In this document: piece by piece, positions 44,261-53,155 of the stretch | Layout: every line of letters starts with the position of its first letter | Numbering within the stretch: position 1 is the first letter of the stretch | Source: Robinsoniella peoriensis | GTDB taxonomy: Bacteria > Bacillota > Clostridia > Lachnospirales > Lachnospiraceae | DNA: 64,000 nucleotides | Direction: 5' to 3' | Assembly (NCBI RefSeq): GCF_000797495.1 | Contig: NZ_JTGN01000009.1 | Coordinates: 226,813-290,812 of the forward strand | Notes under the pieces: generated by a model | The model's database searches: none | What the model was told of the DNA's origin: nothing | What the model saw: only the letters and a program-made list of their open reading frames with translations | Position numbers and translations under genes: made by a program

Positions 44261-46264
44261 TTAGTCCATGCAGCATTTTTCATAAATTGCGGTTCCATAA
44301 GGCGGCAGTTTTCCGGACTGGGATTCGCCGCACCAAACAAAAGGTATCCATTTTGCTGATACCTGTATGGTCTGATATAGATCCGTATGGTTCAAGACAA
44401 ATAAATAATCTTTTTTTCTGCCGTTCCGCACCGTCATTTCTACTCCATCCGGTGAGCATCCGGCTGATTCCAGACCACACTCTTTTATGATTCTGTCCAC
44501 AACTTTACTCATAATTATGTCATCTGGCTCCGTTGCAGTATAATATGCTTTTCCTTTACCAAAGGAATTTACCGTAATCGCCGGAGTATCCCGGTAAAAC
44601 TCACTCCGGTAAAATGCCAGAGGCTCTGCCCCTTTTGTTTCCAGCACGTCGCACCACTTTTTTGCATGCCCCCATGTCTTGTCCAAAATCCATTCTATAT
44701 CCACCGACATACCGAGCAGGCAATCATACTCCAATACCGTAATTCCCAGAACATCCGCCAGTCTGCCCGGGAGTGCCTGTGTCCCCTCGCATACACTGTT
44801 CCGGTTTTTCACCCCGGTACGCATTGTTAAAACCAGATGCCCTCCATTTTTTACATAAGCTCTGAACTTTTCTTCCAGCATTGAATCCATCAGCAGCTGC
44901 AAGGGAGCAATTACAACCTTATAATCTTCCAGCTTCTCTTTCTCGCTGATAAAGTCCAGAGGTACGTTTTTTCGGTAAAAGGCATTATAATATTTCTTAA
45001 TCTGGTCTATATAATTAAGTTCTGGATGATGGGGCTGAATCTGAAAAGCCCAATCCTGTTCATAAGAAAATAAAATTGCTGCTTTCGGTTTTACGGTAAC
45101 AGCACTGATATCTTTCATCACCGGAATCAGGCCCCGGATCGTCTCCTGAATCTCAAAATATCTTCTTTCCGGAACTCCGTTGTGGGGCAGTATCCCATGC
45201 CAGTACTGCTCGGCACCAAACAAGCAGGTGCGCCATCTGAAATATACAATCGTATCGGCCCCATGTGCTACACAATGGCTGGTCCAAAGCTTCAGCTGCC
45301 CGGGTCTAGGCATCCTTCCAACCAATTGTCCCCCGGTAGGACCGGATTCCAGTTCCATCATCCAGAAGTTTTTCTTTTTAACGCTTCTTATAAAGTCCAG
45401 ACACGCAGAAATCTCAAAGTCAGGCTGGCCTGGCGGATCAAAATAATAACCCGTGGGATATTGGTCATTTGAGGCAAAATCCAGTTCTTCTGCCAGTTCA
45501 AAATAATCCGTCTTATCATAAAACCCCATAAGATTATGTGTAACCTGGTGATGTGGGCAAATTTTTTTTATGATGTTTACCTGAAAGTTTTGAAAATCAA
45601 CTACCAGATGTGAACAAAAACGCTTCCAATCCAGCAGAAGCGACGGGCTGTGCACCGTAGGCGTTGCCCTGGGCACCGGAATCTGTCCAAAATTGCTGTA
45701 ATCCTGACTCCAGAATGCAGTGCCCCATTCCTGGTTCAACCGCTGTACAGATCCGTACTTATCCTCAAGAAATCTGTGAAAGGCCTCCTTACAGGAATCA
45801 CACATACAAAGCTTCTCATGACTATTACCCAGTTCATTATCAATCTGCCAGCCAATTATATTAGTGTTATTCTTATAGTGCTCTGCCATTGCCGTTACCA
45901 GCCGTCTGATGTGTTCCCGGTATACCGGGCTGCTCTGACAGTCATGATGCCGTCCTCCGAATCCTTTCACTTCACCTGCTTCATCTACCGGCAATATCTG
46001 CGGGTCATCCTCTATAATCCAGGCAGGCGGTGCCGCGGTAGGTGTCCCGATTACGCTTTTTATTCCATACTCTGCCAACAGGTTTACCGCATCATCCAGC
46101 CATTCAAAATGGAATTCTCCCTTTTCAGGCTCAAACTTTGCCCAGGAAAATTCCCCCATACGCACTGCCTGTATCCCCAGCTTCTTCATCAGTACTGCAT
46201 CCGTCTCCAAGCGTTCCTTAGGCCAGTGCTCAGGGTAATAATCAACACCAAAATAAACAGACAT
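44261..46264 (-). CDS. GH42 beta-galactosidase
   Basis: A 667-residue GH42 enzyme. The acid/base Glu is in GWQIDNELG (Glu144) and the nucleophile is likely in WMMELES (Glu304). Cysteines CMCDSC fit the zinc-binding cluster of GH42. The enzyme is cytoplasmic and hydrolyses beta-galactosides, for example galactan or rhamnogalacturonan side chains (compare YesZ in the Bacillus yes operon). It has its own promoter with a cre-like site after the YesN-type regulator and precedes the GH106-like gene by 63 nt. Confidence 0.9.
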   Translation of the reverse strand: MSVYFGVDYYPEHWPKERLETDAVLMKKLGIQAVRMGEFSWAKFEPEKGEFHFEWLDDAVNLLAEYGIKSVIGTPTAAPPAWIIEDDPQILPVDEAGEVKGFGGRHHDCQSSPVYREHIRRLVTAMAEHYKNNTNIIGWQIDNELGNSHEKLCMCDSCKEAFHRFLEDKYGSVQRLNQEWGTAFWSQDYSNFGQIPVPRATPTVHSPSLLLDWKRFCSHLVVDFQNFQVNIIKKICPHHQVTHNLMGFYDKTDYFELAEELDFASNDQYPTGYYFDPPGQPDFEISACLDFIRSVKKKNFWMMELESGPTGGQLVGRMPRPGQLKLWTSHCVAHGADTIVYFRWRTCLFGAEQYWHGILPHNGVPERRYFEIQETIRGLIPVMKDISAVTVKPKAAILFSYEQDWAFQIQPHHPELNYIDQIKKYYNAFYRKNVPLDFISEKEKLEDYKVVIAPLQLLMDSMLEEKFRAYVKNGGHLVLTMRTGVKNRNSVCEGTQALPGRLADVLGITVLEYDCLLGMSVDIEWILDKTWGHAKKWCDVLETKGAEPLAFYRSEFYRDTPAITVNSFGKGKAYYTATEPDDIIMSKVVDRIIKECGLESAGCSPDGVEMTVRNGRKKDYLFVLNHTDLYQTIQVSAKWIPFVWCGESQSGKLPPYGTAIYEKCCMD

Positions 46265-46290
46265 CCTATATCTCCTCTCTTTTGTACAGC

Positions 46291-46329
46291 ATTATATATA
46301 TAATCACACAGCTCTTTAAGCGCTTTTTT
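46291..46329 (-). promoter_or_regulatory. Promoter of GH42 with an overlapping cre-like site
   Basis: TATAAT (46291-46296) and TTAAAG (46314-46319) on the minus strand are 17 nt apart. AAAAAAGCGCTTAA at 46316-46329 matches the cre consensus at about 11 of 14 positions and covers the -35, as expected for CcpA repression. Confidence 0.45.
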
Positions 46330-46354
46330 GAATTGCTTTTAAACAGCCGAAGGT

Positions 46355-47914
46355 CTACACTTTGTGAAGAACCTGCTGCTTATCCACATGATCTCTGTAT
46401 TGTCGGGGACTTATCCCCACTGACTCCTTAAATATCCTGCTAAAATAGGATACATCATGATACCCGATCATCTCTGCAATATCCTTTAAACGGTAATCAG
46501 AGCTTTGGAGCAATTCTTTCGCTTTGTTCATGCGAAGATTTGTAACAAGCCTGTTCGGGGATATCTTCTTGATTGCCGTAAACTGATTTGCTACATAGGT
46601 AGCATTATAACCATATTTAGAAGCAAATTCTTCCACGGTCAGACCCTGGGCATACTGTGTACAAATATATTCATACAACAGCTCCACAACATCCTCAAGT
46701 GTCTTATTCTGCATTGACTTTCTTGCCTTCTCGCCAATTTTTTCTATTAATGACTTCATACTATCCTGCAATCCCTCATAGGATAATGTTCCCCCTATAA
46801 TAGCTTCCACTTCATATAGGAGCTGTTCCATTGTATAGTCCTGCTGCAGCCCCGGATAATTCCGGTAAATTTCCGACATAAAATATTTCATGCTGAATTC
46901 ACAGTTAATCTGGGTAATTTTATTTTTCTTCCACTGCCTGCAAAGCTGCTCAAAACATTGTATAATGCCTTTAAAATCATCTTTTTCCAGCAGTGATGAC
47001 AAACGGTTTTTTTCCTGATTTCCAATGGCAATATATGCTTCCGGCAATACCTCTTCACCCATAATGGTCATATGGCTTCTTCCAATCAGCGCCTGGTTGC
47101 TCATGCAGAAACGAATATCACGATACTTCTTTCCAAGCTCTTTTGTATCAGTAAATGCTTCACTCAGTACAATATTTACAGGCATCTCAAGGAGCTTTTC
47201 ATACCCCGACAACTGGTTGACAAGATGTTTTACCGGTACGATACTATCATCTTTTGATGCCAGAAAGACCAGCTTCTCATTTCCTGCCTTAGAATCAAAG
47301 ATGTAGTATCTCCAGTCCTTATCCGCCTTTCCTTTCAGCTTTTCCCGAATGAACCCGGAATTCCATATTTCACTCGGTGGCCGGATAAAGGTTTCTGAAC
47401 GCATGGAAAATGCCCCAACACATACCAGCAGGAGATAGCAGCAGTTATAATCTTTAAAACCTTTTTCTAAAACGGTCCTATCATACATACCGTTAAAGAT
47501 AGCATTTTGCAATTCCTCACAAAGTTCTTTTTGTTTTCTCTTTTCAATTTTTTCAGATAGTCTTTTCAAGGTTTCCTGCAGTTCACACTGCACCGGGGGT
47601 TTGAGAATATAGCTGTCCACTCCGAATCGGATCGCCTCTTTGGCATAAGCAAATTCACTGAATCCGCTTAACACCACATACTCTATACCCTCGTATCTTT
47701 TTTGCGCTTCTTCTATCAGCTCCAACCCATTCATAACCGGCATCCGGATATCGGTGACCAAAATATCCGGCTGATCTATTTCCATTCCTGCCAGTGCCTG
47801 CTCTCCGTTTCGGTAACATCCTCTGACCTCCATATCCAGTTCCAGGTTCTCTATCATGCGTACAATTCCCGCAAGAATTGCCGGTTCATCTTCTACCACT
47901 ATAACTTTCATCAT
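46355..47914 (-). CDS. YesN-like AraC-family response regulator of the rhamnoside/galactoside locus
   Basis: A 519-residue regulator. The receiver (1-125) has Asp in ILVTDIRMPVMNG and YILKPPVQCEL. A long middle segment (130-410) of unknown function precedes an AraC DNA-binding domain (about 415-510; VEEFASKYGYNATYVANQF, then LKDIAEMIGYHDVSYFSRIF). The frame is open to 47992, but the true start is the ATG at 47914, ten nt after GGAGAG, inside the end of the kinase gene (29-nt overlap). It probably activates the ABC importer and glycosidase genes here. Confidence 0.92.
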   Translation of the reverse strand: MMKVIVVEDEPAILAGIVRMIENLELDMEVRGCYRNGEQALAGMEIDQPDILVTDIRMPVMNGLELIEEAQKRYEGIEYVVLSGFSEFAYAKEAIRFGVDSYILKPPVQCELQETLKRLSEKIEKRKQKELCEELQNAIFNGMYDRTVLEKGFKDYNCCYLLLVCVGAFSMRSETFIRPPSEIWNSGFIREKLKGKADKDWRYYIFDSKAGNEKLVFLASKDDSIVPVKHLVNQLSGYEKLLEMPVNIVLSEAFTDTKELGKKYRDIRFCMSNQALIGRSHMTIMGEEVLPEAYIAIGNQEKNRLSSLLEKDDFKGIIQCFEQLCRQWKKNKITQINCEFSMKYFMSEIYRNYPGLQQDYTMEQLLYEVEAIIGGTLSYEGLQDSMKSLIEKIGEKARKSMQNKTLEDVVELLYEYICTQYAQGLTVEEFASKYGYNATYVANQFTAIKKISPNRLVTNLRMNKAKELLQSSDYRLKDIAEMIGYHDVSYFSRIFKESVGISPRQYRDHVDKQQVLHKV

Positions 47915-49793
47915 CTGTGTAATTCTCTCCATCATCCTTTGGATTATATAAACTACTATCCGTAACATTTCTTCCTGCAGGCAGCGATCCAAACCGAGGG
48001 GCTTTCACTGACTTTGCAATTACCACACAGGAACCTCCCATGAAACCACTTCCTACCCTTAATGTTATTTCTCCGCCGGAGTAAATAAAAAGTCTGGCAT
48101 AAGTATTATTCAGCGCCAATCCTCCTATCTGCATATCAGGAATCTTATTTCCGCTTTTAATTCTCTCCTCGATCTCCTGAAACTGCCTATTCAGTTCCTG
48201 TACTGACTCCGCCGTAAACCCTGCCCCATTATCATCAACGGAGATTTCCCATCCGTTCATTGTTATAGCGCCTTTTACCCGAATACGATATACCGGTTTA
48301 TCTAAATTCACAAAACTATGCTGAAAACAATTTTCCACCACCGGCTGCAATACAAACTTGGGAATCTCAACCTGTTCCATTTCCTCATCCAGTTCAATCT
48401 GATATTCCAGAATGTCCAGATAGCGGTATTTCATTAATTGCAGATATGTTTTTGCATGTTCAAACTCTAAGCACACCGCAACGGTATCCTGTCCGGTCTG
48501 AGTAGTATATTGAAGCATTCTGGTCAGCGCAGCACACATATCCATTATCTCAGGTGCGTTTTTCTCATAGCCTATCATTCCGATTACCGACAGTATATTA
48601 TGAATAAAATGAGGATTAATCTGTGCCTGAAGGACATCGTAATTTGCCTTTATTTCCCGGGTATGTGCTTCTATTAACTCATCCCTTGAACGTTTAATCC
48701 CTTCAAACATTTTTTCAAAAGCATTTGCTAGCAGCTTAATTTCATCATTCGAACTGTCAGCTTTAAAATCCAATGAAAGACTTAAGTAATCCATATGATC
48801 TATATAATTACGCAGTTCCCGAATTGGTTTATTAAGATTATAAGAAATAATATAAACAATAAATATAATAAAACATAATACAATCATTCCTAACACAACG
48901 ATTGTTCTAACTGTATCATAGACAGGTTTCATATATTCTGAAGTTCTTGCCAGCATGAAAATTTTCATTTCATAGTTATTCAGGAACTGGCTGCTCATGG
49001 TGTATGCTGTATTGTCAAATGAAATATCACCGGGCTGTCCCTCACCTGCCCTTTTTTCCCGGGATAAATTTTCCAGTCCTTGTAAGGGCGCATCCTCTGT
49101 TGCATAAAATAATTCATTATTATGAAGGACAATTACCTGCATCTCATTTTCCTGCAGTTTTACCTTAAAAATGTCATCCAGCAGTTTCTTTTCATACTGT
49201 ACATCTACCAGTCCATACCGTTCAAATTCATCCTGAATTACTCTGACAAATGAAAACACTTCATTCTGTGTACGTCCATACTCATCCCTGCCCACAGGAA
49301 CAATTAATTTGCTCTGACGATTCTCCATCATATATTTTATCCAGTGTATTTCCCGGATACGACTTTTTTCCGGCATCTGTTCCGGATAAATATTAAGGCT
49401 TAGAAGATCAAAATTTGCAGACAGAACGTCAAAGCTTTTATGTTCAAACCGCATTCCGCTCACACCGGCTATTTCCCGCTGTATCTTCCTTTTTTCCTCA
49501 GGGCGTTTCTGAAAATAGTTGGCCTTATCACTCTCCCGGTTTACCATTTCCAGTATTTCATGGACCGTTTCATTGGCAGCTATTCCCAGCGTAATATCAC
49601 TCATATCATTTAAAATACTTTCAAACTGGGAAGCGGCTTTTACCGACAGCTGTTCAATGGTGCTGTCGGTAATTCCTTTCATATTTTTTGTTTGCGCAAA
49701 ACCATATATGACAATGAATACCACAAAAATTGTAATGACCAGTGCAGTGTAAATAAACAACGTTTTTTTCCGGTAACTTATTTTCTGAAACAA
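47886..49793 (-). CDS. YesM-like sensor histidine kinase
   Basis: A 635-residue LytS/YesM-class kinase. It has helices near residues 10-32 and 290-315, an extracytoplasmic region between them, HAMP, the phospho-His motif INPHFIHNILSVIGM, and HATPase_c motifs VVENCFQHSF, SVDDNGAG and LALNNTYARL. The start is TTG with GGAGG seven bases upstream. It precedes and overlaps its response regulator. The input is probably a rhamnose- or galactose-containing oligosaccharide or the loaded binding protein. Confidence 0.92.
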   Translation of the reverse strand: MFQKISYRKKTLFIYTALVITIFVVFIVIYGFAQTKNMKGITDSTIEQLSVKAASQFESILNDMSDITLGIAANETVHEILEMVNRESDKANYFQKRPEEKRKIQREIAGVSGMRFEHKSFDVLSANFDLLSLNIYPEQMPEKSRIREIHWIKYMMENRQSKLIVPVGRDEYGRTQNEVFSFVRVIQDEFERYGLVDVQYEKKLLDDIFKVKLQENEMQVIVLHNNELFYATEDAPLQGLENLSREKRAGEGQPGDISFDNTAYTMSSQFLNNYEMKIFMLARTSEYMKPVYDTVRTIVVLGMIVLCFIIFIVYIISYNLNKPIRELRNYIDHMDYLSLSLDFKADSSNDEIKLLANAFEKMFEGIKRSRDELIEAHTREIKANYDVLQAQINPHFIHNILSVIGMIGYEKNAPEIMDMCAALTRMLQYTTQTGQDTVAVCLEFEHAKTYLQLMKYRYLDILEYQIELDEEMEQVEIPKFVLQPVVENCFQHSFVNLDKPVYRIRVKGAITMNGWEISVDDNGAGFTAESVQELNRQFQEIEERIKSGNKIPDMQIGGLALNNTYARLFIYSGGEITLRVGSGFMGGSCVVIAKSVKAPRFGSLPAGRNVTDSSLYNPKDDGENYTDDESYSGRR

Positions 49794-49816
49794 ACGGCTT
49801 CCTCCATCCTGATAAA

Positions 49817-50638
49817 TTATCCTTTAACAGCTCCAGCAACCATGCCGTCTACAATATATTTCTGTCCAAACAGATATACAAACACAACCGGCAGGCTGGA
49901 AATTAAAATATGGGCACAAACCAGATTCCACTGGGAAGAAAATTTTCCCAAAAAGCCGTAAACGCCTAAAACCAGTGTCCATTTATTAGAGTCTGTGATT
50001 AAGTAAAGCGGAAACTGAAAATCATTCCAGATGAACATAAACTGAGTAACGCATACCGTAGTCACTACCGGCTTTAACAGCGGTATGATAACAGAGAAAA
50101 ACAACCTTAACGGTCCACATCCGTCAGTCACTGCTGCTTCATCCATCTCTTTCGGCAGGGCTTTCGCCGCCCCATAGGAAAGCATAATGGTCATTGGTAG
50201 AAATATGGCTGTATAAACCAGGATCAGACCCAAATAATTGTTATATAGATGATATATTTTTAGTACCTCTATCAAAGAAATTAGCTGCATAGGAATAATC
50301 AGACCCAGAAGAAAATACTTTCGCACTGCCCTGTTCAGCCTGCTTTGGTTTCTAGCCAGAACAAACGCTGCCATAACACCCAGGACTGCAGATAATCCTA
50401 CGCTTAATACCGTAATGATAACACTATTTAAAAAAGATGAGAATACCCTACCCTCACTCAGTACCATGGTAAAATTTTCAAATATGAGGCTTTCGGGCAG
50501 AGTCAGCCTCATTATATCGGACTCGGCAGCTGTTTTTACAGAATTTATTACCACAAGAAGCAGTGGAAATATAATGGACAGGCTGCAAATCCACAATAAA
50601 GCGGTTAGAATCATCCTGTTAATCTTCATACGTCTCAT
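49817..50638 (-). CDS. Sugar ABC transporter permease, MalG type
   Basis: A 273-residue permease with six helices. The EAA loop MDEAAVTDGCGPLRLFFSVIIP lies near residue 180, and the C-terminus is QKYIVDGMVAGAVKG. It overlaps the MalF-type stop by one base. It imports the glycoside of the GH78/GH42 locus together with its partner. Confidence 0.92.
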   Translation of the reverse strand: MRRMKINRMILTALLWICSLSIIFPLLLVVINSVKTAAESDIMRLTLPESLIFENFTMVLSEGRVFSSFLNSVIITVLSVGLSAVLGVMAAFVLARNQSRLNRAVRKYFLLGLIIPMQLISLIEVLKIYHLYNNYLGLILVYTAIFLPMTIMLSYGAAKALPKEMDEAAVTDGCGPLRLFFSVIIPLLKPVVTTVCVTQFMFIWNDFQFPLYLITDSNKWTLVLGVYGFLGKFSSQWNLVCAHILISSLPVVFVYLFGQKYIVDGMVAGAVKG

Positions 50639-51510
50639 TACTGATCAACCTCCATTCTTCCCAGTCCATAATTAACCACAGCAAATACAATAACTACAAA
50701 CACGGTCAGACACATATTTGCGGCACTTCCTGTTCCCATCGCACCATTCCCCAGATATTTATAAACTGTGGTACTTAAAACCTCAGTGGACAGCCCCGGT
50801 CCGCCTTTTGTTAACGCAATGACAATATCAAAAACCTTTAACCCTCCGATAATACTCAGGGATATAACCGTATTTAAGGTTGGCATCATAAGCGGCGCCG
50901 TAATAGACTTAAATTTCTGCCAGCCGCCTGCCCCGTCAATTGTAGCTGCTTCGTAATATTCACTGGAGATTCCCTGCAGACCGGCCAGAAAAAGTACCAT
51001 GCAATAGCCTGCTCCTCTCCAGATCTCTACAAATATAACCGCAGCCATTGCCGTAGAGGGTTGTCCCAGCCAGTCATTGGCTGCCAGCCCAGGGCTTAGC
51101 ACCCCTAAGAACGTATTTAAGAGACCTGTTTTTGGCATTAATATGGAACGGAATACTACACCCACAATCAAACTGCTGAAAATAGCAGGCAGATAATAAA
51201 TAGTCCTCAGTGCATTTTTAGTCGGTATTTTAGCATTCAGTGCCAGGGCTAATGCAAATCCGATGACTGCTTTGGCTGCAGTAGTAAAAATAGTGAATAT
51301 AATGGTATTTCGAAATCCCATGCGGAACAAGCTGTCTCCCAGCAGATTTTTATAGTTGTCAAGTCCGCAAAAGGTTTTTGAAGATGAATAAATCGTCCAG
51401 TTTGTAAAAGAATATAAAAGCCCCAGAATACTGGGAATAATAAATATCATTGTATAGATCAGCAATGGAACAAACCAAAAATAATTCGGATACACTTTCT
51501 TGGCATTCAT
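50638..51510 (-). CDS. Sugar ABC transporter permease, MalF type
   Basis: A 290-residue permease with six helices and the EAA motif YEAATIDGAGGWQKFKSITAP near residue 190. It lies between the binding-protein gene (after a hairpin-bearing gap) and the MalG-type gene. No ATPase gene is linked. Confidence 0.92.
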   Translation of the reverse strand: MNAKKVYPNYFWFVPLLIYTMIFIIPSILGLLYSFTNWTIYSSSKTFCGLDNYKNLLGDSLFRMGFRNTIIFTIFTTAAKAVIGFALALALNAKIPTKNALRTIYYLPAIFSSLIVGVVFRSILMPKTGLLNTFLGVLSPGLAANDWLGQPSTAMAAVIFVEIWRGAGYCMVLFLAGLQGISSEYYEAATIDGAGGWQKFKSITAPLMMPTLNTVISLSIIGGLKVFDIVIALTKGGPGLSTEVLSTTVYKYLGNGAMGTGSAANMCLTVFVVIVFAVVNYGLGRMEVDQ

Positions 51511-51538
51511 ATGTAACCCCTTTCTGTCTGAAAGAAAA

Positions 51539-51571
51539 CTGAGGGCAAAAGCAATGCGCCTCTTCCCCCAG
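51539..51571 (-). terminator. Intercistronic attenuator-like hairpin
   Basis: On the minus strand CTGGGGG pairs with CCCTCAG (one G-U pair) around a 19-nt loop and is followed by TTTTCTTTC, so partial termination after the binding-protein gene is likely. Confidence 0.55.
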
Positions 51572-51603
51572 CTTTCCGATTCTTAACCTTCATGCCCAGT
51601 CTG

Positions 51604-53013
51604 TCAGAATCCTGACAATCCAAGGGCTTTTGCTATCTGGGATCTCATCTGATCATACTCCTTTACTCCCTCTTGCGCAGTCTTGTTACCTATAAGCACC
51701 TCCTGAGCGAGTTTACAGAGTCCGTCAAAGTCCTGTCCCTGAACGAGTGAATTATGTCCAAAATGATAACTGTATTCACCACTGTTTAATTTCTCTATTA
51801 ATTGTCTGGTAGGTGCCAGGCAGTCTACCTCTACATCTTTCCACGGAGTTGACGCTTCGCCCATGGCCCCGTAAAACGCATTCAGATTTTCCTGCTCTGC
51901 GGCAAAATTGAAGAAATCCTTTACGATATCTACGTGTTTCCCGGATTTGGGAATATACCACTGCGCTGTGGTACCTGCAAAGTAAGTGTCTGAGTCACCG
52001 ATATAAAATGGGATCAGCTCCATATTTTCTGCAGAACCCGGATATTTCTCTTCCATGGTTACATCCCATGTTGTCAGTCCAATCGTAACACCGCATTTAT
52101 TTTCTCCAAATGCCTGATATTCTCCATCCCAGGAATCTGCCATGGTATTGTCACCAAGATATCCGGCTTCATTCCATCTCCTTAAATCTTCAAACACCTC
52201 TATCATTCCTGGTATATCCTGATATTTGACCTCATTTTTATTTAATTTATCAATGAGCTGGGAATCTTTATCCAATGCTTTCTGAATACCTCCGCTGGTC
52301 ATATTACCCACTACCCAGGGATCTTTTGAAGCCAGATACATTGGCTGTACCCCATTTTTCTTTAACGTTTCAAAACATTGTTCCAGCTCTTCTTTGGATG
52401 TTGGAATGTCCAGTCCATTATCGGCAAACACTTTTTTATTCACTGCAAAAGCAAAAAAGCCCTGCCCGCCGAGAGGAATTCCCCAGATTTTCCCATCTAC
52501 CATAAAGGAATCCTTACTGATCAGCTGTTCTGTCCACGCTTCTCCTGTAAGGTCTGCCAGGCGTTCCTCAGGAAGCATATAAGTATGTTCTATTACAGAT
52601 CCGGAGTTTAATATAATATCCGGAAGTTCCTCTGTAGCAAATTTAGTTTTTATTAACTCGGATGCCATATCATCCGGAAGCATCTGAACATCAAACTGTA
52701 CCCCCGTCTTATCCGTGTATTTCTGGAACAATGCCTCTCTTCCCGGCGTATCCCAGCCCTGTGCCAGTACAACACTGAGCGTAACACCTTCATAATCCAG
52801 AGCCTCAGCTTCCTGACCGGAATTCTGAGATACTTCCTCTGTTCCATCCGGGGTTTTTGTTTCTCCTGATCCCTCCTGACCTTTATCGGATGCTTTAGTT
52901 GCTGCCTGCTCTGTTGTTTTTCCGGTTTCTTTCTCACTGCCTCCGCAGCCTGCAAGTGTACCGATGGTTAACGATACCCCTAATAAAAGAGCCATAAGCT
53001 TTCTGCTTTTCAT
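51604..53013 (-). CDS. Extracellular sugar-binding lipoprotein of the rhamnoside/galactoside importer
   Basis: A 469-residue solute-binding protein. The lipobox LAGC ends the signal peptide near residue 22. A Glu/Thr/Gly-rich linker runs to about 70, then the binding fold starts (VTLSVVLAQGWDTPG). AGGAGG precedes the ATG. Between it and GH78 a possible weak promoter has TATACT on the minus strand (53070-53075). Confidence 0.92.
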   Translation of the reverse strand: MKSRKLMALLLGVSLTIGTLAGCGGSEKETGKTTEQAATKASDKGQEGSGETKTPDGTEEVSQNSGQEAEALDYEGVTLSVVLAQGWDTPGREALFQKYTDKTGVQFDVQMLPDDMASELIKTKFATEELPDIILNSGSVIEHTYMLPEERLADLTGEAWTEQLISKDSFMVDGKIWGIPLGGQGFFAFAVNKKVFADNGLDIPTSKEELEQCFETLKKNGVQPMYLASKDPWVVGNMTSGGIQKALDKDSQLIDKLNKNEVKYQDIPGMIEVFEDLRRWNEAGYLGDNTMADSWDGEYQAFGENKCGVTIGLTTWDVTMEEKYPGSAENMELIPFYIGDSDTYFAGTTAQWYIPKSGKHVDIVKDFFNFAAEQENLNAFYGAMGEASTPWKDVEVDCLAPTRQLIEKLNSGEYSYHFGHNSLVQGQDFDGLCKLAQEVLIGNKTAQEGVKEYDQMRSQIAKALGLSGF

Positions 53014-53155
53014 ACCTTTTCCTCCTATTATTCTTCCTTCTTCTGTTTGCTGTTCCGTTGATGTTTACCAGTATAGCGGATCTGCTGATATATTCCCATG
53101 CAGAATCTACAGATTATTCATGTACTTTTCATTCATATTGCAAACTACCGAATTA

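Noticed and set aside
45650..46303. 217-codon plus-strand frame opposite the GH42 gene
   Set aside because: No ribosome site or family motif; it is the complement of conserved GH42 sequence.
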